A DNA stretch of 64,000 bases from Kamptonema formosum PCC 6407. Its GTDB lineage: Bacteria; Cyanobacteriota; Cyanobacteriia; Cyanobacteriales; Microcoleaceae. Under the pieces are notes generated by a model, which saw only the letters and a program-made list of their open reading frames with translations, had not been told where the DNA came from and ran no database searches. Made by a program: the position numbers and the translations under genes. The DNA lies in the NCBI RefSeq assembly GCF_000332155.1, contig NZ_KB235904.1:1572590-1636589 (forward strand), read 5' to 3'. Numbering within the stretch: position 1 is the stretch's first letter; every line of letters begins with the position of its first letter. Positions 17,999-26,840 of this stretch are shown in pieces.

Positions 17999-20900
17999 TT
18001 AAACCCCTGTAGCAGTAAAAGCGGCCCAATGATAGGGATTAGCAAAAGGGCAAGGTTTGCGATTGCGTGTTTGCTGCAAAGATGCTTCAGCAATCAAGCG
18101 TTGTCCTTGGGGTAACTGAGCAAAGATTTGTGTAATTTGACTTTGAAAATCGCTCAGTAAAGTTTCAAATTCCTCGCTAGTTAAATCTCGCAACCATTTC
18201 TGAGCAGAATTAAGCGCGATCGCAATATCTCCCACCTGTATTCTCTGAAGCTGACTGAGATTGTCGTAAAACTTGCCGATCAAAAACAATGTCGAAACGT
18301 CGCTCACTTTCCAAAGACTACTGACAATACTGGGAGTCCCAGCATACATCAAACCCGCTGTCAAGCTAACACAATCAATAATATTTTTTACCTCCCCAGC
18401 GCCAGTTTCACAACCGGAGAGAGTCAGTAATCGACATTGGCGCAAGTCGAGATTAAAAATTTCCTCCAATGTTAGAGAGTCCTTACCAAAAAACAAAGCC
18501 GATTGCAAAGGATGTTCAAAATTTAACAAACTCTGACAGGCGAAGTGGATACCAATACTTTGTTGCTGTTGCTCTCTTTGAATGAGGTGGCGATCGCCAA
18601 CCCCAATTAATTGATAAAGTGCTTCTTTTACGCCAATTCTATCCCCTAAAGTTTCCGTAGTTGGGAAATGCTGACGAATCGCGCTCATTTCCAGATTGCT
18701 ATAGATCGCATCTTTAGTAAAATTCTGAACAGCAAAGAGTTCTCGCACTGGCGAAGTTCCACGAAGATTACGCCGCCCAATTTGGCTCAGGCGCAACATT
18801 TGACAACTTGGAGCATAGCGAATACCTCTCGGAAATCTGTCAATTAAATATTGAGGAGATGAGGAAGATGGGGAGCAGGGGAGCGGGGGGGCGGGGGAGA
18901 TGGGGAGAGGGAACAGGAAAGATGAAGATTTCCCCTCTGCTCCCCCGCTCCCCATCTCCTCTGCTCCCCTGCCCCTCTGCTCCTCTGCCCCTCTGCTCCA
19001 GAGCTCCCCCTCTCCCTCACTTCCCAAAGGCAAAGCATGAATCGGTAGCAGGTGCAAAAATCGGTGTCCGATCGCAATCAAGCGATCGCAATGTTCGGGA
19101 ATGCGCTCTACAATCCGATCGATTTGTAAAAGTTCTGCTAGGCGGGTCAATCGAGCTGCTAGTTGATTTACCCAACGGCCTTTTTGTTCGGAATAAGCAC
19201 TCAAATATTCGTCGGCCCAATCTTCCAAAGCTTCTGCATTTTCTGGGGGATAAACCCAAACTAGAGGATGTTCGACTTCAGGGAGGATAATAAAACAAAC
19301 CAACATTTCCTCTAAGTTTGCCCACTCGACGATCGCGCAATTCCGATCTGGTAATAATTCCTGAATTTGTTCAAAGGCGATCGCCTCCACTTTTTGAGTG
19401 CTGCTAAAATACGGGTCAAAAGACACTATCTCGCGGGCAATCAACTCGTCCAACTGATGCCACAATTGAGTGAGGCGGGTAAAGTCCACACTCAGAGGCA
19501 TTGAGGAATTATTCAAATCCGGTCTTTCTGCCCCTGAACTACCGCGAATATTGACTTCCAGCTTCGCTCCCCCATCGACTCGCTGCTGTTCTGTAGCTAT
19601 TTCCTGTCGTAGCAAAACCAACTCATCTTGGACGTATTGGGGAAGTTCTGCTTTGGGAGTTAAGGAGTCATGGGCGAGGAGTTCCACCAGACTGCGAGCT
19701 TTGTAGCGCTGCGTATATTCTAGGGCTTTGGCGTAGTAATGAGGTTGGTTAGCTCCTAGTTCCAGACAGACTTCCACCAGAGATTTGTAAAGCACAGTCC
19801 AGGTTTGAGCTAATTTTTGCAGGGTACTGGCTTCGCGATCGCTCCCCCCTCTGCGCTCTCCGCGTAGGAATTCCACTGTTTCCACAGCCGAGGCAAAAGT
19901 GTTGTAAGCTAGCAGCAATTCCCCCTGGGCTTGGTAGGCGAGGCCTTGGTAAAATAAGGTTTTGGCGTGGCTGTGGGGATGAGCTTCTCGCGTGTAGACT
20001 TCCAGGGCCTTGTCATAACAACTGACTGCTTTTTTAAGATGTTCAGGTCTGTTACCCAGCATCAACTCGCCAAAGGCTCGACCGAGATATGATTGCAGCA
20101 TTGCCCAGCGATCGGGAGAGCCCGAACGGGTATAAATTGCACAAGCATTTTGATAACAGACGATCGCACTTTTGAGGTTGCGGGCTTTTTCTCCTTTCTT
20201 ATGTTCGCTCAAAGCCCGACCTAAATAAGTGTGTAACATTGCCCAGCGATCGGGAGCTTTTGATTTTGAATATACTTGCAAGGCTTTTTGATAGCAGGCG
20301 ATCGCTGCTTCTATATTTTGGGCTCGATCTCCTTTGAGTCGCTGATTATAAGCTTTGCCCAGATAAGTTTGAATTGTCGCCCAGCGATCGGGAAACTTAG
20401 TGCGGCTGTGAACTTGTAAAGCATTGCGATAACAAGCGATCGCCGCTTCCAAATTCTCCGATCGATCTCCTTTAATTCGTTCGCTAAAAACTCGACCTAA
20501 ATTATGCTGAGTAGTCGCCCACTGTGCCGGTAAGTTCTCGCGAGTCCGCACCTGTAAAGCCTTTTGATAGCACTCTATAGCTTGTTCCAAATTATCAGCG
20601 CGACTACCTTGGAGTCTTTCACTATAAGCGTTTGCTAAATTATTTTGTGTTGTCGCCCAACGACGGGGAAAGGACTTACGATTGTAAACTTGCAAGGCGC
20701 TTTGATAGCAAGCTATTGCCAATTCTAAATTATCAGTTGGCTCTCCTCTTAAGCGGCGGCTGTAAGCGCGACCGAGATTATTTTGAGTTGTTGCCCACTC
20801 CTTGGGGAAAGTATCGCGAGCTCGCACCTGTAAAGCGTTTTGATAGCAGGTAACTGCCAGTTCTAGGTTATCGGCACTAAAACCTTTGATGCGATCGCTG

Positions 20901-21640
20901 TAAGCATTGCCCAGATTATTTTGTAGCGTTGCCCACTGTTCCGGGTATTCTGCGGGAGTCCTTACTTCTAAAGCATTTTCAAAACAAGCGATCGCTCGTT
21001 CCAGATTCAGGGCTCGTTCTCCTTTAATGCGATCGCTATAAGCATTGCCCAGATTATTTTGCAGCGTCGCCCACTGTTCCGGGAACTCCTCGCGGGTAAA
21101 AACAGTTGCTACTACTTCATAACCTGCAATTTCAATTTCTAAATTGTTCGCCCTGCTACCCAGGGGGAACCGCCCAATAATAATGCTCAAATTACCGATC
21201 TGAGCCGCAATCCGTCTCGCCTGTGCGGGTTCAGCTTCCGGTAAGATTGCAGTTGCCCAACTGTGCAACAGTTGGGCAAAATGGTAATCCAACTTATCTA
21301 AATTGGCAGACAGTAATGGATAAACTGCTTGCGGTTCAGAATTGTAGGCTACTGCCTGCAATACTTCCCCCAGAAAAGTGAGATACTGTTCTGGAGTTGC
21401 AGCGCCGATAGATGCCATCATCGCTTCTTCCAAAGGAGCAAGCAAATTTTGGAAAAATTTAGCAGCATTAACTAGCCCCTCTTGCGTTAGGGACGGCACT
21501 GCCAGGTACAGTGTTTGTACTAACCCGTAGTCGATTAAATCTGAGTCAGCACTCAAAATTAATTCTGTTCCTGTATCGCTAGAAAAGTCCAGTAGCACTC
21601 GGAGCATATTAAAGTCAGTTTCGCGGCGTTGTTCGTCCAT
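17999..21640 (-). CDS. TPR-CHAT protein (caspase-like peptidase)
   Basis: 1,213 residues. A helical N-terminal domain (1-150) is followed by about nine TPR-like repeats of ~46 residues (about 160-570, repeating WATxQNNLGNAYSxRxxG and NLExAIACYxxALQV). The C-terminal third is a CHAT domain with DRFPRGIRYAPSC, His1032 in IHFACQS and Cys1077 in LSGCETGAGE. The Cys/His dyad is intact, but the usual HG after the histidine stretch is replaced (FACQS rather than FACHG). CHAT proteins are caspase-related peptidases, often used in cell-suicide or protein-processing systems (family knowledge). A repeat-derived insert of about 50 residues lies at 875-930, just before the CHAT core. It has no close co-directional partner, unlike the second CHAT gene at 58951. 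Confidence 0.88.
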   Translation of the reverse strand: MDEQRRETDFNMLRVLLDFSSDTGTELILSADSDLIDYGLVQTLYLAVPSLTQEGLVNAAKFFQNLLAPLEEAMMASIGAATPEQYLTFLGEVLQAVAYNSEPQAVYPLLSANLDKLDYHFAQLLHSWATAILPEAEPAQARRIAAQIGNLSIIIGRFPLGSRANNLEIEIAGYEVVATVFTREEFPEQWATLQNNLGNAYSDRIKGERALNLERAIACFENALEVRTPAEYPEQWATLQNNLGNAYSDRIKGFSADNLELAVTCYQNALQVRARDTFPKEWATTQNNLGRAYSRRLRGEPTDNLELAIACYQSALQVYNRKSFPRRWATTQNNLANAYSERLQGSRADNLEQAIECYQKALQVRTRENLPAQWATTQHNLGRVFSERIKGDRSENLEAAIACYRNALQVHSRTKFPDRWATIQTYLGKAYNQRLKGDRAQNIEAAIACYQKALQVYSKSKAPDRWAMLHTYLGRALSEHKKGEKARNLKSAIVCYQNACAIYTRSGSPDRWAMLQSYLGRAFGELMLGNRPEHLKKAVSCYDKALEVYTREAHPHSHAKTLFYQGLAYQAQGELLLAYNTFASAVETVEFLRGERRGGSDREASTLQKLAQTWTVLYKSLVEVCLELGANQPHYYAKALEYTQRYKARSLVELLAHDSLTPKAELPQYVQDELVLLRQEIATEQQRVDGGAKLEVNIRGSSGAERPDLNNSSMPLSVDFTRLTQLWHQLDELIAREIVSFDPYFSSTQKVEAIAFEQIQELLPDRNCAIVEWANLEEMLVCFIILPEVEHPLVWVYPPENAEALEDWADEYLSAYSEQKGRWVNQLAARLTRLAELLQIDRIVERIPEHCDRLIAIGHRFLHLLPIHALPLGSEGEGELWSRGAEEQRGRGAEEMGSGGAEGKSSSFLFPLPISPAPPLPCSPSSSSPQYLIDRFPRGIRYAPSCQMLRLSQIGRRNLRGTSPVRELFAVQNFTKDAIYSNLEMSAIRQHFPTTETLGDRIGVKEALYQLIGVGDRHLIQREQQQQSIGIHFACQSLLNFEHPLQSALFFGKDSLTLEEIFNLDLRQCRLLTLSGCETGAGEVKNIIDCVSLTAGLMYAGTPSIVSSLWKVSDVSTLFLIGKFYDNLSQLQRIQVGDIAIALNSAQKWLRDLTSEEFETLLSDFQSQITQIFAQLPQGQRLIAEASLQQTRNRKPCPFANPYHWAAFTATGV
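18858..19012. repeat. In-frame GCTCCCCTG-type repeat in the TPR-CHAT gene
   Basis: Purine-rich then pyrimidine-rich 7-9 bp units (GGGGAGCAG/GGGGGAGCG, then CTGCTCCCC) form a partly self-complementary 155-bp block. On the coding strand it encodes low-complexity SRGAEEQRGRGAEEMGSGG followed by a Pro/Ser-rich run. The same repeat family is non-coding at 53660-53711 and coding again at 57319-57357. Confidence 0.85.
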
Positions 21641-22507
21641 CGTGACTCGAAGGAAGAAGGAAGAAGGAAGAGGGAAGAAGGAAGAGGGAAGATGTAAACC
21701 AGTGGCTAATCCTTACAGCCAATTGCATCATCAACCCTGGAAATTTTAATTCCTTTGCCAGAGGCGTGAGTTGAGGGTAAGATTGCAGATGGGAAAGGAT
21801 GGCATTGCTCTTGCCTGAAGGCAAGAATAGCAGTGTTACGCCGCTGACCGCGAGACTTAAGGACAAAAGTCATAGTATTATAAGCGATCGCCTGAAAGCC
21901 CCGTGACTTCAGTCCGAGGATAAAAAGCATAAACAGGTTTAAACCTGCCTTAAATATTTTCCCTACTTTAGCACTAAACTTAAGGAAACTGTATTACTAT
22001 TAGAAAGTTAGTAAGTAGAAACTGGAATGCTTGTCTTTCCACTCAAAGTTTATGGAAAACAACAGCAGTTCAACGCGATCGAGCGGACAATTTCTACAGT
22101 CTAATTGAGCGGAAATAAGTGCTTATGCTTATGATAGAACGGTGAGAAAAATAAGTGCTTATGCTTATGATAGAACGGTGAGAAAAAAGCGCATAAGACT
22201 TGAATAAATATTACGGATATTTGCTAAATCATTCCATTAGAATTAATCTAAGTATCGGGAACATAGCACGGTGCATAATTATATTTAGTATAGTTTAGCG
22301 AAAAATAAATCGACTTGCCTCTGGCTACAAGGGTGAATGTAAAATTTGACAGTCAATTTTTGTCAGATTATTGTGAGATAGGCATCCTGCCCATCTCTTG
22401 ATTTGATTTATAGACAAAACAGCTTATTCCTGAGCTTTATGCCTAAAGGAGGATACTGCAAAAGCGAGAATGTGGCAGTCTCGAAATAAGAGTTAGCGGT
22501 AAAAACA
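21641..22507. other. 867-bp gap with repeats, no gene
   Basis: Contains a GAAGGAA-type purine repeat (21655-21692), a small CTTGCC-TGAA-GGCAAG hairpin near 21811 and two exact 36-bp direct repeats (22113-22184). About 60 bases upstream of the response regulator an AAAGGAGGA motif occurs but is too far from its ATG to serve it. Short open frames on the minus strand here have no protein character. Probably holds the promoter for the downstream two-component genes. Confidence 0.6.
22113..22184. repeat. Two tandem copies of a 36-bp unit
   Basis: Copies at 22113-22148 and 22149-22184 are identical. Each contains AAGTGCTTATGCTTATGATA, which itself has a CTTATG doublet. Located about 325-395 bases before the response-regulator start. 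Confidence 0.9.
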
Positions 22508-22894
22508 ATGCCCCAAATCTTATTAGTAGATGATGAACCAGCCCTGCGCGACAGCCTGACCTACACGCTGCAAAAAGAAGGCTATGAAGTGATGACGGCG
22601 GCCGATGGATTGAGTGCGATCAAACAATTTCACAAACAAGTACCAGATGTAATTTTACTAGATTTAATGCTGCCAGAAGTGAGCGGCATGGAAGTCTGCT
22701 GGCGGATTCGGGCATTTTCAAATGTGCCGATTGTGATGCTGACTGCTAAAGATCAAGATATTGATAAGGTTTGGGGTTTAGAGGCGGGAGCAGATGACTA
22801 TGTAACAAAACCCTTCAATACTCGCGAACTTGTAGCGCGGATCAAAGCCGTGTTACGCCGCCGTTCTGCGGAGCAGTCTTCAGATAGTAAATAA
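22508..22894 (+). CDS. Single-domain response regulator (receiver only)
   Basis: 128 residues, essentially one receiver domain. Acidic pocket residues Asp8, Asp9 and phospho-acceptor Asp52 (ILLDLMLPE) are present, as are the Thr (MLTAKD) and Lys (VTKPFN). The sequence is closest in style to OmpR-family receivers (LVARIKAVLRRR), which normally continue into a winged-helix DNA-binding domain, but here a stop follows 10 residues later. A large palindromic element starts 36 bases downstream. It is followed by the histidine kinase gene at 23159, its probable partner. Confidence 0.88.
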   Translation: MPQILLVDDEPALRDSLTYTLQKEGYEVMTAADGLSAIKQFHKQVPDVILLDLMLPEVSGMEVCWRIRAFSNVPIVMLTAKDQDIDKVWGLEAGADDYVTKPFNTRELVARIKAVLRRRSAEQSSDSK

Positions 22895-22929
22895 ATAAAA
22901 TTTTACAGCCTTTCTCTGTGTGCTGAAGT

Positions 22930-23101
22930 ACAAGAACTACCCCCAACCCCCTTAGAAAGGGGGCTGTTTCATTCTCGGTAGGGGCGGTGCCCCCGTGCCC
23001 GCCCAGAGTAAGGGGGGTAGGCACGGGGGCACTACCCCTACAAAATCGCGGTTTTTCCGAGAATGAAACAGCCCTGGGGGCTAGGGGGGGTTGCTTTTGT
23101 A
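22930..23101. repeat. 172-bp imperfect palindrome (MITE-like)
   Basis: Nested inverted arms: 22961-22978 with 23057-23074 (18 bp, perfect, GGGCTGTTTCATTCTCGG) and 22979-22999 with 23020-23040 (21 bp, two mismatches), plus looser outer arms rich in C/G runs. It has no coding capacity and separates the receiver gene from the kinase gene. Confidence 0.85.
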
Positions 23102-23158
23102 CCTCCTAATAATTGAGAAATGCTATAGGTTTTTTATAAATATAAAATCTATTAACAA

Positions 23159-24571
23159 ATGAAATGGTTGCCCCAAATTAAATTAAATTCTATTCACGCC
23201 AAGCTGTTAGCTACCTATTTGCTGCTGACAACTCTAGGCACTTCGTTGATGGCGGGGTACATTCTGTGGTCGTTTTATGATTATTTCATACAGGCGCGAC
23301 AGACAGATTTGGAAAATTGGACTGCGGCTTTAAGCGAGAGTGTGGCCGATGCTTTGGAGGAGGGCAAAATTGAGCGAGTAGAACTGCTGGTGAAACGCTA
23401 CGGGGCACCAGAAACCATTACGCTACGGATTTTTGACCCTCAAAGCCACTTGCTGGCCACTTCCGATCCTCGGTTAGACAAACAAGTTACGAGCTGGTAC
23501 GAGGTAGCTGGGATGAGGGAGGCGTTCCAAAATCGCTCGGCGCGAGGAATTGCAAAAGGGGTGTTGTCAGGAGAGGATCGGCTTTACATTGCTCGACCTG
23601 TGGTTCGGAATGGTCAAATGCTGGGTGTGCTGCGGATGTCGATTACTTTGAAACAGTTTCAGCGCCAGTTTGCGAAGGTGATTTGGACGGTTGGGGGGAG
23701 TTTGATGCTGACGCTGTTGCTGTGTGCGGTAATTAGCGATCGCTTTGCGCGTAGTCTCTCTAAACCTGTGGAAACAATGCGGAATTTTGCGATTCGCCTG
23801 GGTAGCGGTCATTTTGGCGATAAGTTGGCTATCCGTCAAAGCAATGAGTTAGATCAGTTGGCGGCGGAACTTAATCGCATGAGTGAAAGGCTGGCTTCGC
23901 TGGATTACGAACGTAGAACTTTTCTGGCAAATGTTTCTCACGAACTCCGCACTCCTATTAGTAATGTGTTGGTGACGGTGGAGGCACTCAGAAGTGGTGC
24001 TGTTGATGAGCCGGAGTTGCGCGATCGCTTTTTTCAAAATGTAGAGGATGAAACTAAACGCCTCTCTCGCCTAGTTCGCGATTTGCTGGATTTGGGCCGC
24101 TTGGAGGCGGGTGTCACTCAATTAGAACAGCAAAGTTTGGTACTGAGCAGTTTGATTAACCGCGCTGTTGGTGCTGTGAAACCCCGGATGGAAGCGCGAG
24201 GTGTGTCTGTGACGGTGGATGTGGCTGATATTATCTTGTTTGGCGATCCAGAGCGGCTGTTGCAGGCAATTTTGAACGTGCTCGATAATGCGATTAAGCA
24301 TTCCCTACCCGATTCTGAGGTGATGATTTCGGGACGCAAGGAGGGAAAACAAGCTGTTATTAAAGTTGAGGATCAGGGGCCTGGGATTAGTTCTAGCGAT
24401 TTACCGCGCATTTTTGAGCAGTTCTACACTACAGATCCCTCGCGTTCGGGTAGCGGTACGGGTTTGGGGTTAGCGATCGCTAAGCGGATTGTAGAAGCAC
24501 ACAGCGGTAGCATTACGGCTGAAAGTAGAATTGGTAAGGGGGCAATTTTCACTATTTGCTTACCGCTTTAA
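23159..24571 (+). CDS. Membrane sensor histidine kinase (HAMP-HisKA-HATPase)
   Basis: 470 residues. TM1 about 15-40, extracytoplasmic sensor about 41-170 (Cache/PAS-like fold possible), TM2 about 172-193, HAMP about 194-248, HisKA with phospho-acceptor His261 in ANVSHELRTP, HATPase with NVLDNAIKH (N box), DQGPGISSSDLPRIFEQFY (G1/F box) and [12 protein letters not shown] (G2). Complete and apparently functional. It likely phosphorylates the receiver protein encoded just upstream. The gap between them (264 bp) is taken up by the palindromic element, so co-transcription is not certain. Confidence 0.92.
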   Translation: MKWLPQIKLNSIHAKLLATYLLLTTLGTSLMAGYILWSFYDYFIQARQTDLENWTAALSESVADALEEGKIERVELLVKRYGAPETITLRIFDPQSHLLATSDPRLDKQVTSWYEVAGMREAFQNRSARGIAKGVLSGEDRLYIARPVVRNGQMLGVLRMSITLKQFQRQFAKVIWTVGGSLMLTLLLCAVISDRFARSLSKPVETMRNFAIRLGSGHFGDKLAIRQSNELDQLAAELNRMSERLASLDYERRTFLANVSHELRTPISNVLVTVEALRSGAVDEPELRDRFFQNVEDETKRLSRLVRDLLDLGRLEAGVTQLEQQSLVLSSLINRAVGAVKPRMEARGVSVTVDVADIILFGDPERLLQAILNVLDNAIKHSLPDSEVMISGRKEGKQAVIKVEDQGPGISSSDLPRIFEQFYTTDPSRSGSGTGLGLAIAKRIVEAHSGSITAESRIGKGAIFTICLPL

Positions 24572-24584
24572 CCGCTGAAAGCGG

Positions 24585-24685
24585 TTAGGGGCTAGGGGCT
24601 ACGATGCTCAGGGCTAGGGGAAGATGGGGAGATAGGGGGAGATGGGGGGAGAGGGGGAAGATGGGGGAGAGGGGGAGATGGGAAG
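24585..24685. repeat. GGGGCTA and GGGAGATGG STRRs
   Basis: Three GGGGCTA-type units just after the kinase stop, then a run of GGGGGAGATGG/GGGGAAGATGG units. A CCCCTAG array on the same gap lies at 24866-24897. Confidence 0.85.
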
Positions 24686-24742
24686 ATGTAAGGGCCTTGG
24701 CGCGATCGCACCCTTCGACTGCGATCGATTTAGAATGTTCTC

Positions 24743-24922
24743 ATGGTCTTGGCGGTTGCTATAGTTTGGGAAAAATTTTAGTTTGGGAAGGGATATAGCA
24801 GTCCCCAAGGCGCTTAGGACATTCTGAATTCCTAAAACTCTGATTCTCAACCCTTCTTTCCTCTTCCCTAGCCCCTAGCCCCTAGCCCCTAGTCCCTCTT
24901 AACCGCCTTGGCGGTTGCTATA
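24743..24922. repeat. GCAACCGCCAAGGCGGTTA-type repeats, three copies
   Basis: Copies or half-copies of a small palindrome: CTTGGCGGTTGCTATAG at 24749-24765, a diverged ATAGCAGTCCCCAAGGCGCTTAGG at about 24795-24812 (written in two parts here: ATAGCAGTCCCC, AAGGCGCTTAGG) and AACCGCCTTGGCGGTTGC at 24901-24918. Relatives lie at about 4053-4077 (rich in AAGGCGGTTAGG), 32024-32043 and 56098-56115. Confidence 0.7.
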
Positions 24923-25029
24923 AGTTTTTTGCGATCGTTTGCCGTCCCAGAGATTAGCATAGAGAGAGGGATGGATGCCAAGCTTTGGGTTGTTGAAGCT
25001 AGGCCTTAAGTACCCAAAGGAAGGGAGAA

Positions 25030-26481
25030 ATGACACTTAACTTGCGGCGACCTATTTTAGTGGGCGGGATTGGGTTATCTTTGGCGCTTTGGCTGTTAGA
25101 TAGCCTTCAGCACTCTGTTGCAGAATTCGGTGAAGTGGCGCTGTTGGGCGTGGCGGTAGGTGGTGTGGGGTGGTGGTGGTGGCAAGGGCGATCGCCCTCT
25201 GTCGATTTTACACCTGCACCTGTACCTGTGGATCGGGAAATGGCGCTGAAGGCGATCGCGACAACTGAAACTGCGATTAATTTACTAGCAGCAGAAGCAC
25301 TAAATTGTGATGCTAATTCCAGCTTAAAACAACAGCTCAGCCAGTTAACAGCAGAACTAGATCGGCAAGATTTACACCTCTGCGTTGCTGGTGGCAAAGC
25401 TGTCGGCAAAACTGTTTTAATTCAACAGTTAAAATCTAACTGGACAGAGCAACACTCGCAACAGTTAACTTTTCGGGAAGCAGCACCATTATTTATCGGT
25501 AAAGATGAGGTAAAAATCTCTTCCGATTTAGTCTTGTTTGTCACGGCTGGCGATATCACCGATCCAGAATTTCAAATATTATCGCAGCTCGTTGCCGCAG
25601 GTCAGCGCTTAGTGCTAGTTTGGAATAAGCTTGACCAATATTTGCCAGAACAACAAGCACAGGTGTTGCAGCAATTGCGCCAGAGAATGGCGGGAATATT
25701 AGCAGCCGAAGATATCGTTGCGATCGCATCTTCCCCTAATCCGATTAAAGTCCGCCAACACCAACCAGACGGCACAATTAAAGAGTGGACTGAGCCACAA
25801 ACCGCACAAATTCAACCTTTGACTGAAAGATTAAGTCAAATCTTAACTCAAGAAAGTCAAAAGTTAGTCTGGGCGAGTACCATTCGATTAGCATCGCAGC
25901 TAAAATCCGAGGTAAAAACGGCATTAAATGGAGTGAGACGCGATCGCGCTTTACCCATAATTGAACAATATCAGTACATCGCCGCCGCCGCTGCTTTTGC
26001 CAATCCAGTAGCAGCCTTAGACTTGCTAGCAACAGCCGCCATCAGCACCCAAATGGTAATCGATATCGGTGCTATTTATCAGCAAAAATTCTCCGTAGAT
26101 CGGGCTAAGATCGTAGCAGGCACGCTGGCCAATCAGATGCTAAAACTAGGATTAGTCGAACTATCTACCCAGACTATCACCGCCATTTTGAAAAGTAACA
26201 CAATTACCTTTGTTGCGGGAGGAATCGTACAGGGAGTGAGTGCTGCTTATTTTACCAGAATCGCAGGTTTAAGCTTAATTGAGTATTTCCAAACTCAAGA
26301 CGCAAGTACAGATATAACAGATGTTAATAGTCTGAAAGTGAATCTGGCAAAAACCCTGCAAACCGTATTCCAACAAAATCAGCAAGTCACCGTCTTGCAA
26401 ACTTTCATCAAGCAAGTTATGCAGCGTCTCTTACCAGAATCAGCTAAGCATGAGAATGCAATTGCTGCTGAAGTTTCTTAA
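25030..26481 (+). CDS. Membrane-anchored DUF697-type GTPase
   Basis: 483 residues. Two N-terminal hydrophobic segments (about 8-25 and 34-51). The G domain has a Walker A GGKAVGKT (121-128) and VWNKLDQY as the NKxD motif; the switch/G3 DxxG is degenerate (FVTAGDITDPE in the DILFVVAGD position). The C-terminal half has Ala-rich hydrophobic helices (ANPVAALDLLATAAISTQMV) typical of DUF697. A GGGAG ribosome site precedes ATG 25030. Paralogous in layout to the GTPase at 27524. Members of this group are membrane-linked GTPases of unclear role; envelope or stress function is inference. Confidence 0.85.
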   Translation: MTLNLRRPILVGGIGLSLALWLLDSLQHSVAEFGEVALLGVAVGGVGWWWWQGRSPSVDFTPAPVPVDREMALKAIATTETAINLLAAEALNCDANSSLKQQLSQLTAELDRQDLHLCVAGGKAVGKTVLIQQLKSNWTEQHSQQLTFREAAPLFIGKDEVKISSDLVLFVTAGDITDPEFQILSQLVAAGQRLVLVWNKLDQYLPEQQAQVLQQLRQRMAGILAAEDIVAIASSPNPIKVRQHQPDGTIKEWTEPQTAQIQPLTERLSQILTQESQKLVWASTIRLASQLKSEVKTALNGVRRDRALPIIEQYQYIAAAAAFANPVAALDLLATAAISTQMVIDIGAIYQQKFSVDRAKIVAGTLANQMLKLGLVELSTQTITAILKSNTITFVAGGIVQGVSAAYFTRIAGLSLIEYFQTQDASTDITDVNSLKVNLAKTLQTVFQQNQQVTVLQTFIKQVMQRLLPESAKHENAIAAEVS

Positions 26482-26518
26482 ATTCCTTGACTTTTTGAAC
26501 CAATTATTGTTTGATTAT

Positions 26519-26550
26519 GGGGTAAGCTGAAAAGCCTACCCCAATTTTTT
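26519..26550 (+). terminator. Rho-independent terminator after the GTPase gene
   Basis: GGGGTAAGC and GCCTACCCC form a 9-bp stem with one mismatch around a 6-base loop (26519-26542), followed by AATTTTTTT. It lies 38 bases past the stop. Confidence 0.75.
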
Positions 26551-26551
26551 T

Positions 26552-26788
26552 GCAAATAGTCAGGTAAGTAAGTCTTATCCAAAAATTAAATTTATTTCAA
26601 CTTGGCAAACATTTGCGGTAGGTGGTAAATATACTAAAGTTGTGGCTGACAAATCTGGCACAAAAAGATATGTGAAAATCAATGACGGCGTACATTTTAC
26701 CACTCATGGAGCGAGGATAATTGGCGGTATAATTATTGACAAAATGGTTCAGGATAAAATCTTAAAGCCACAACCTAAAAAATCTTAA
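26552..26788 (+). pseudogene. 3' fragment of an SGNH/DUF459-type hydrolase gene
   Basis: A frame open from 26531 to the TAA at 26786, without a start codon and beginning in a terminator, encodes KIKFISTWQTFAVGGKY and then KINDGVHFTTHGARIIGG. The DGVHFT motif near the end contains the catalytic Asp-x-x-His block V of SGNH/GDSL hydrolases, in the DUF459 style. The N-terminal Ser block is absent, so this is an orphan tail. Confidence 0.6.
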
Positions 26789-26815
26789 ATAATTGTGATG
26801 CGTAGCAAAAACAAT

Positions 26816-26840
26816 GAAGATTCGCTAAACTAACAATAGT
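26816..26840. repeat. 25-bp direct repeat, left copy
   Basis: Matches 27481-27505 in 24 of 25 bases (begins GAAGATTCGCTAAACTAA). It overlaps the stop codon of the DUF6896 gene. Confidence 0.85.

Noticed and set aside
18808-19290. 160-codon + strand frame within the first CHAT gene
   Set aside because: Produced by the low-complexity repeat and antisense to a well-defined coding sequence.
21706-21930. Possible end of an IS200/IS605-type element (CCCCGTGACTTCAGTCC)
   Set aside because: Only a short resemblance; no transposase or TnpB frame and no second end could be found.
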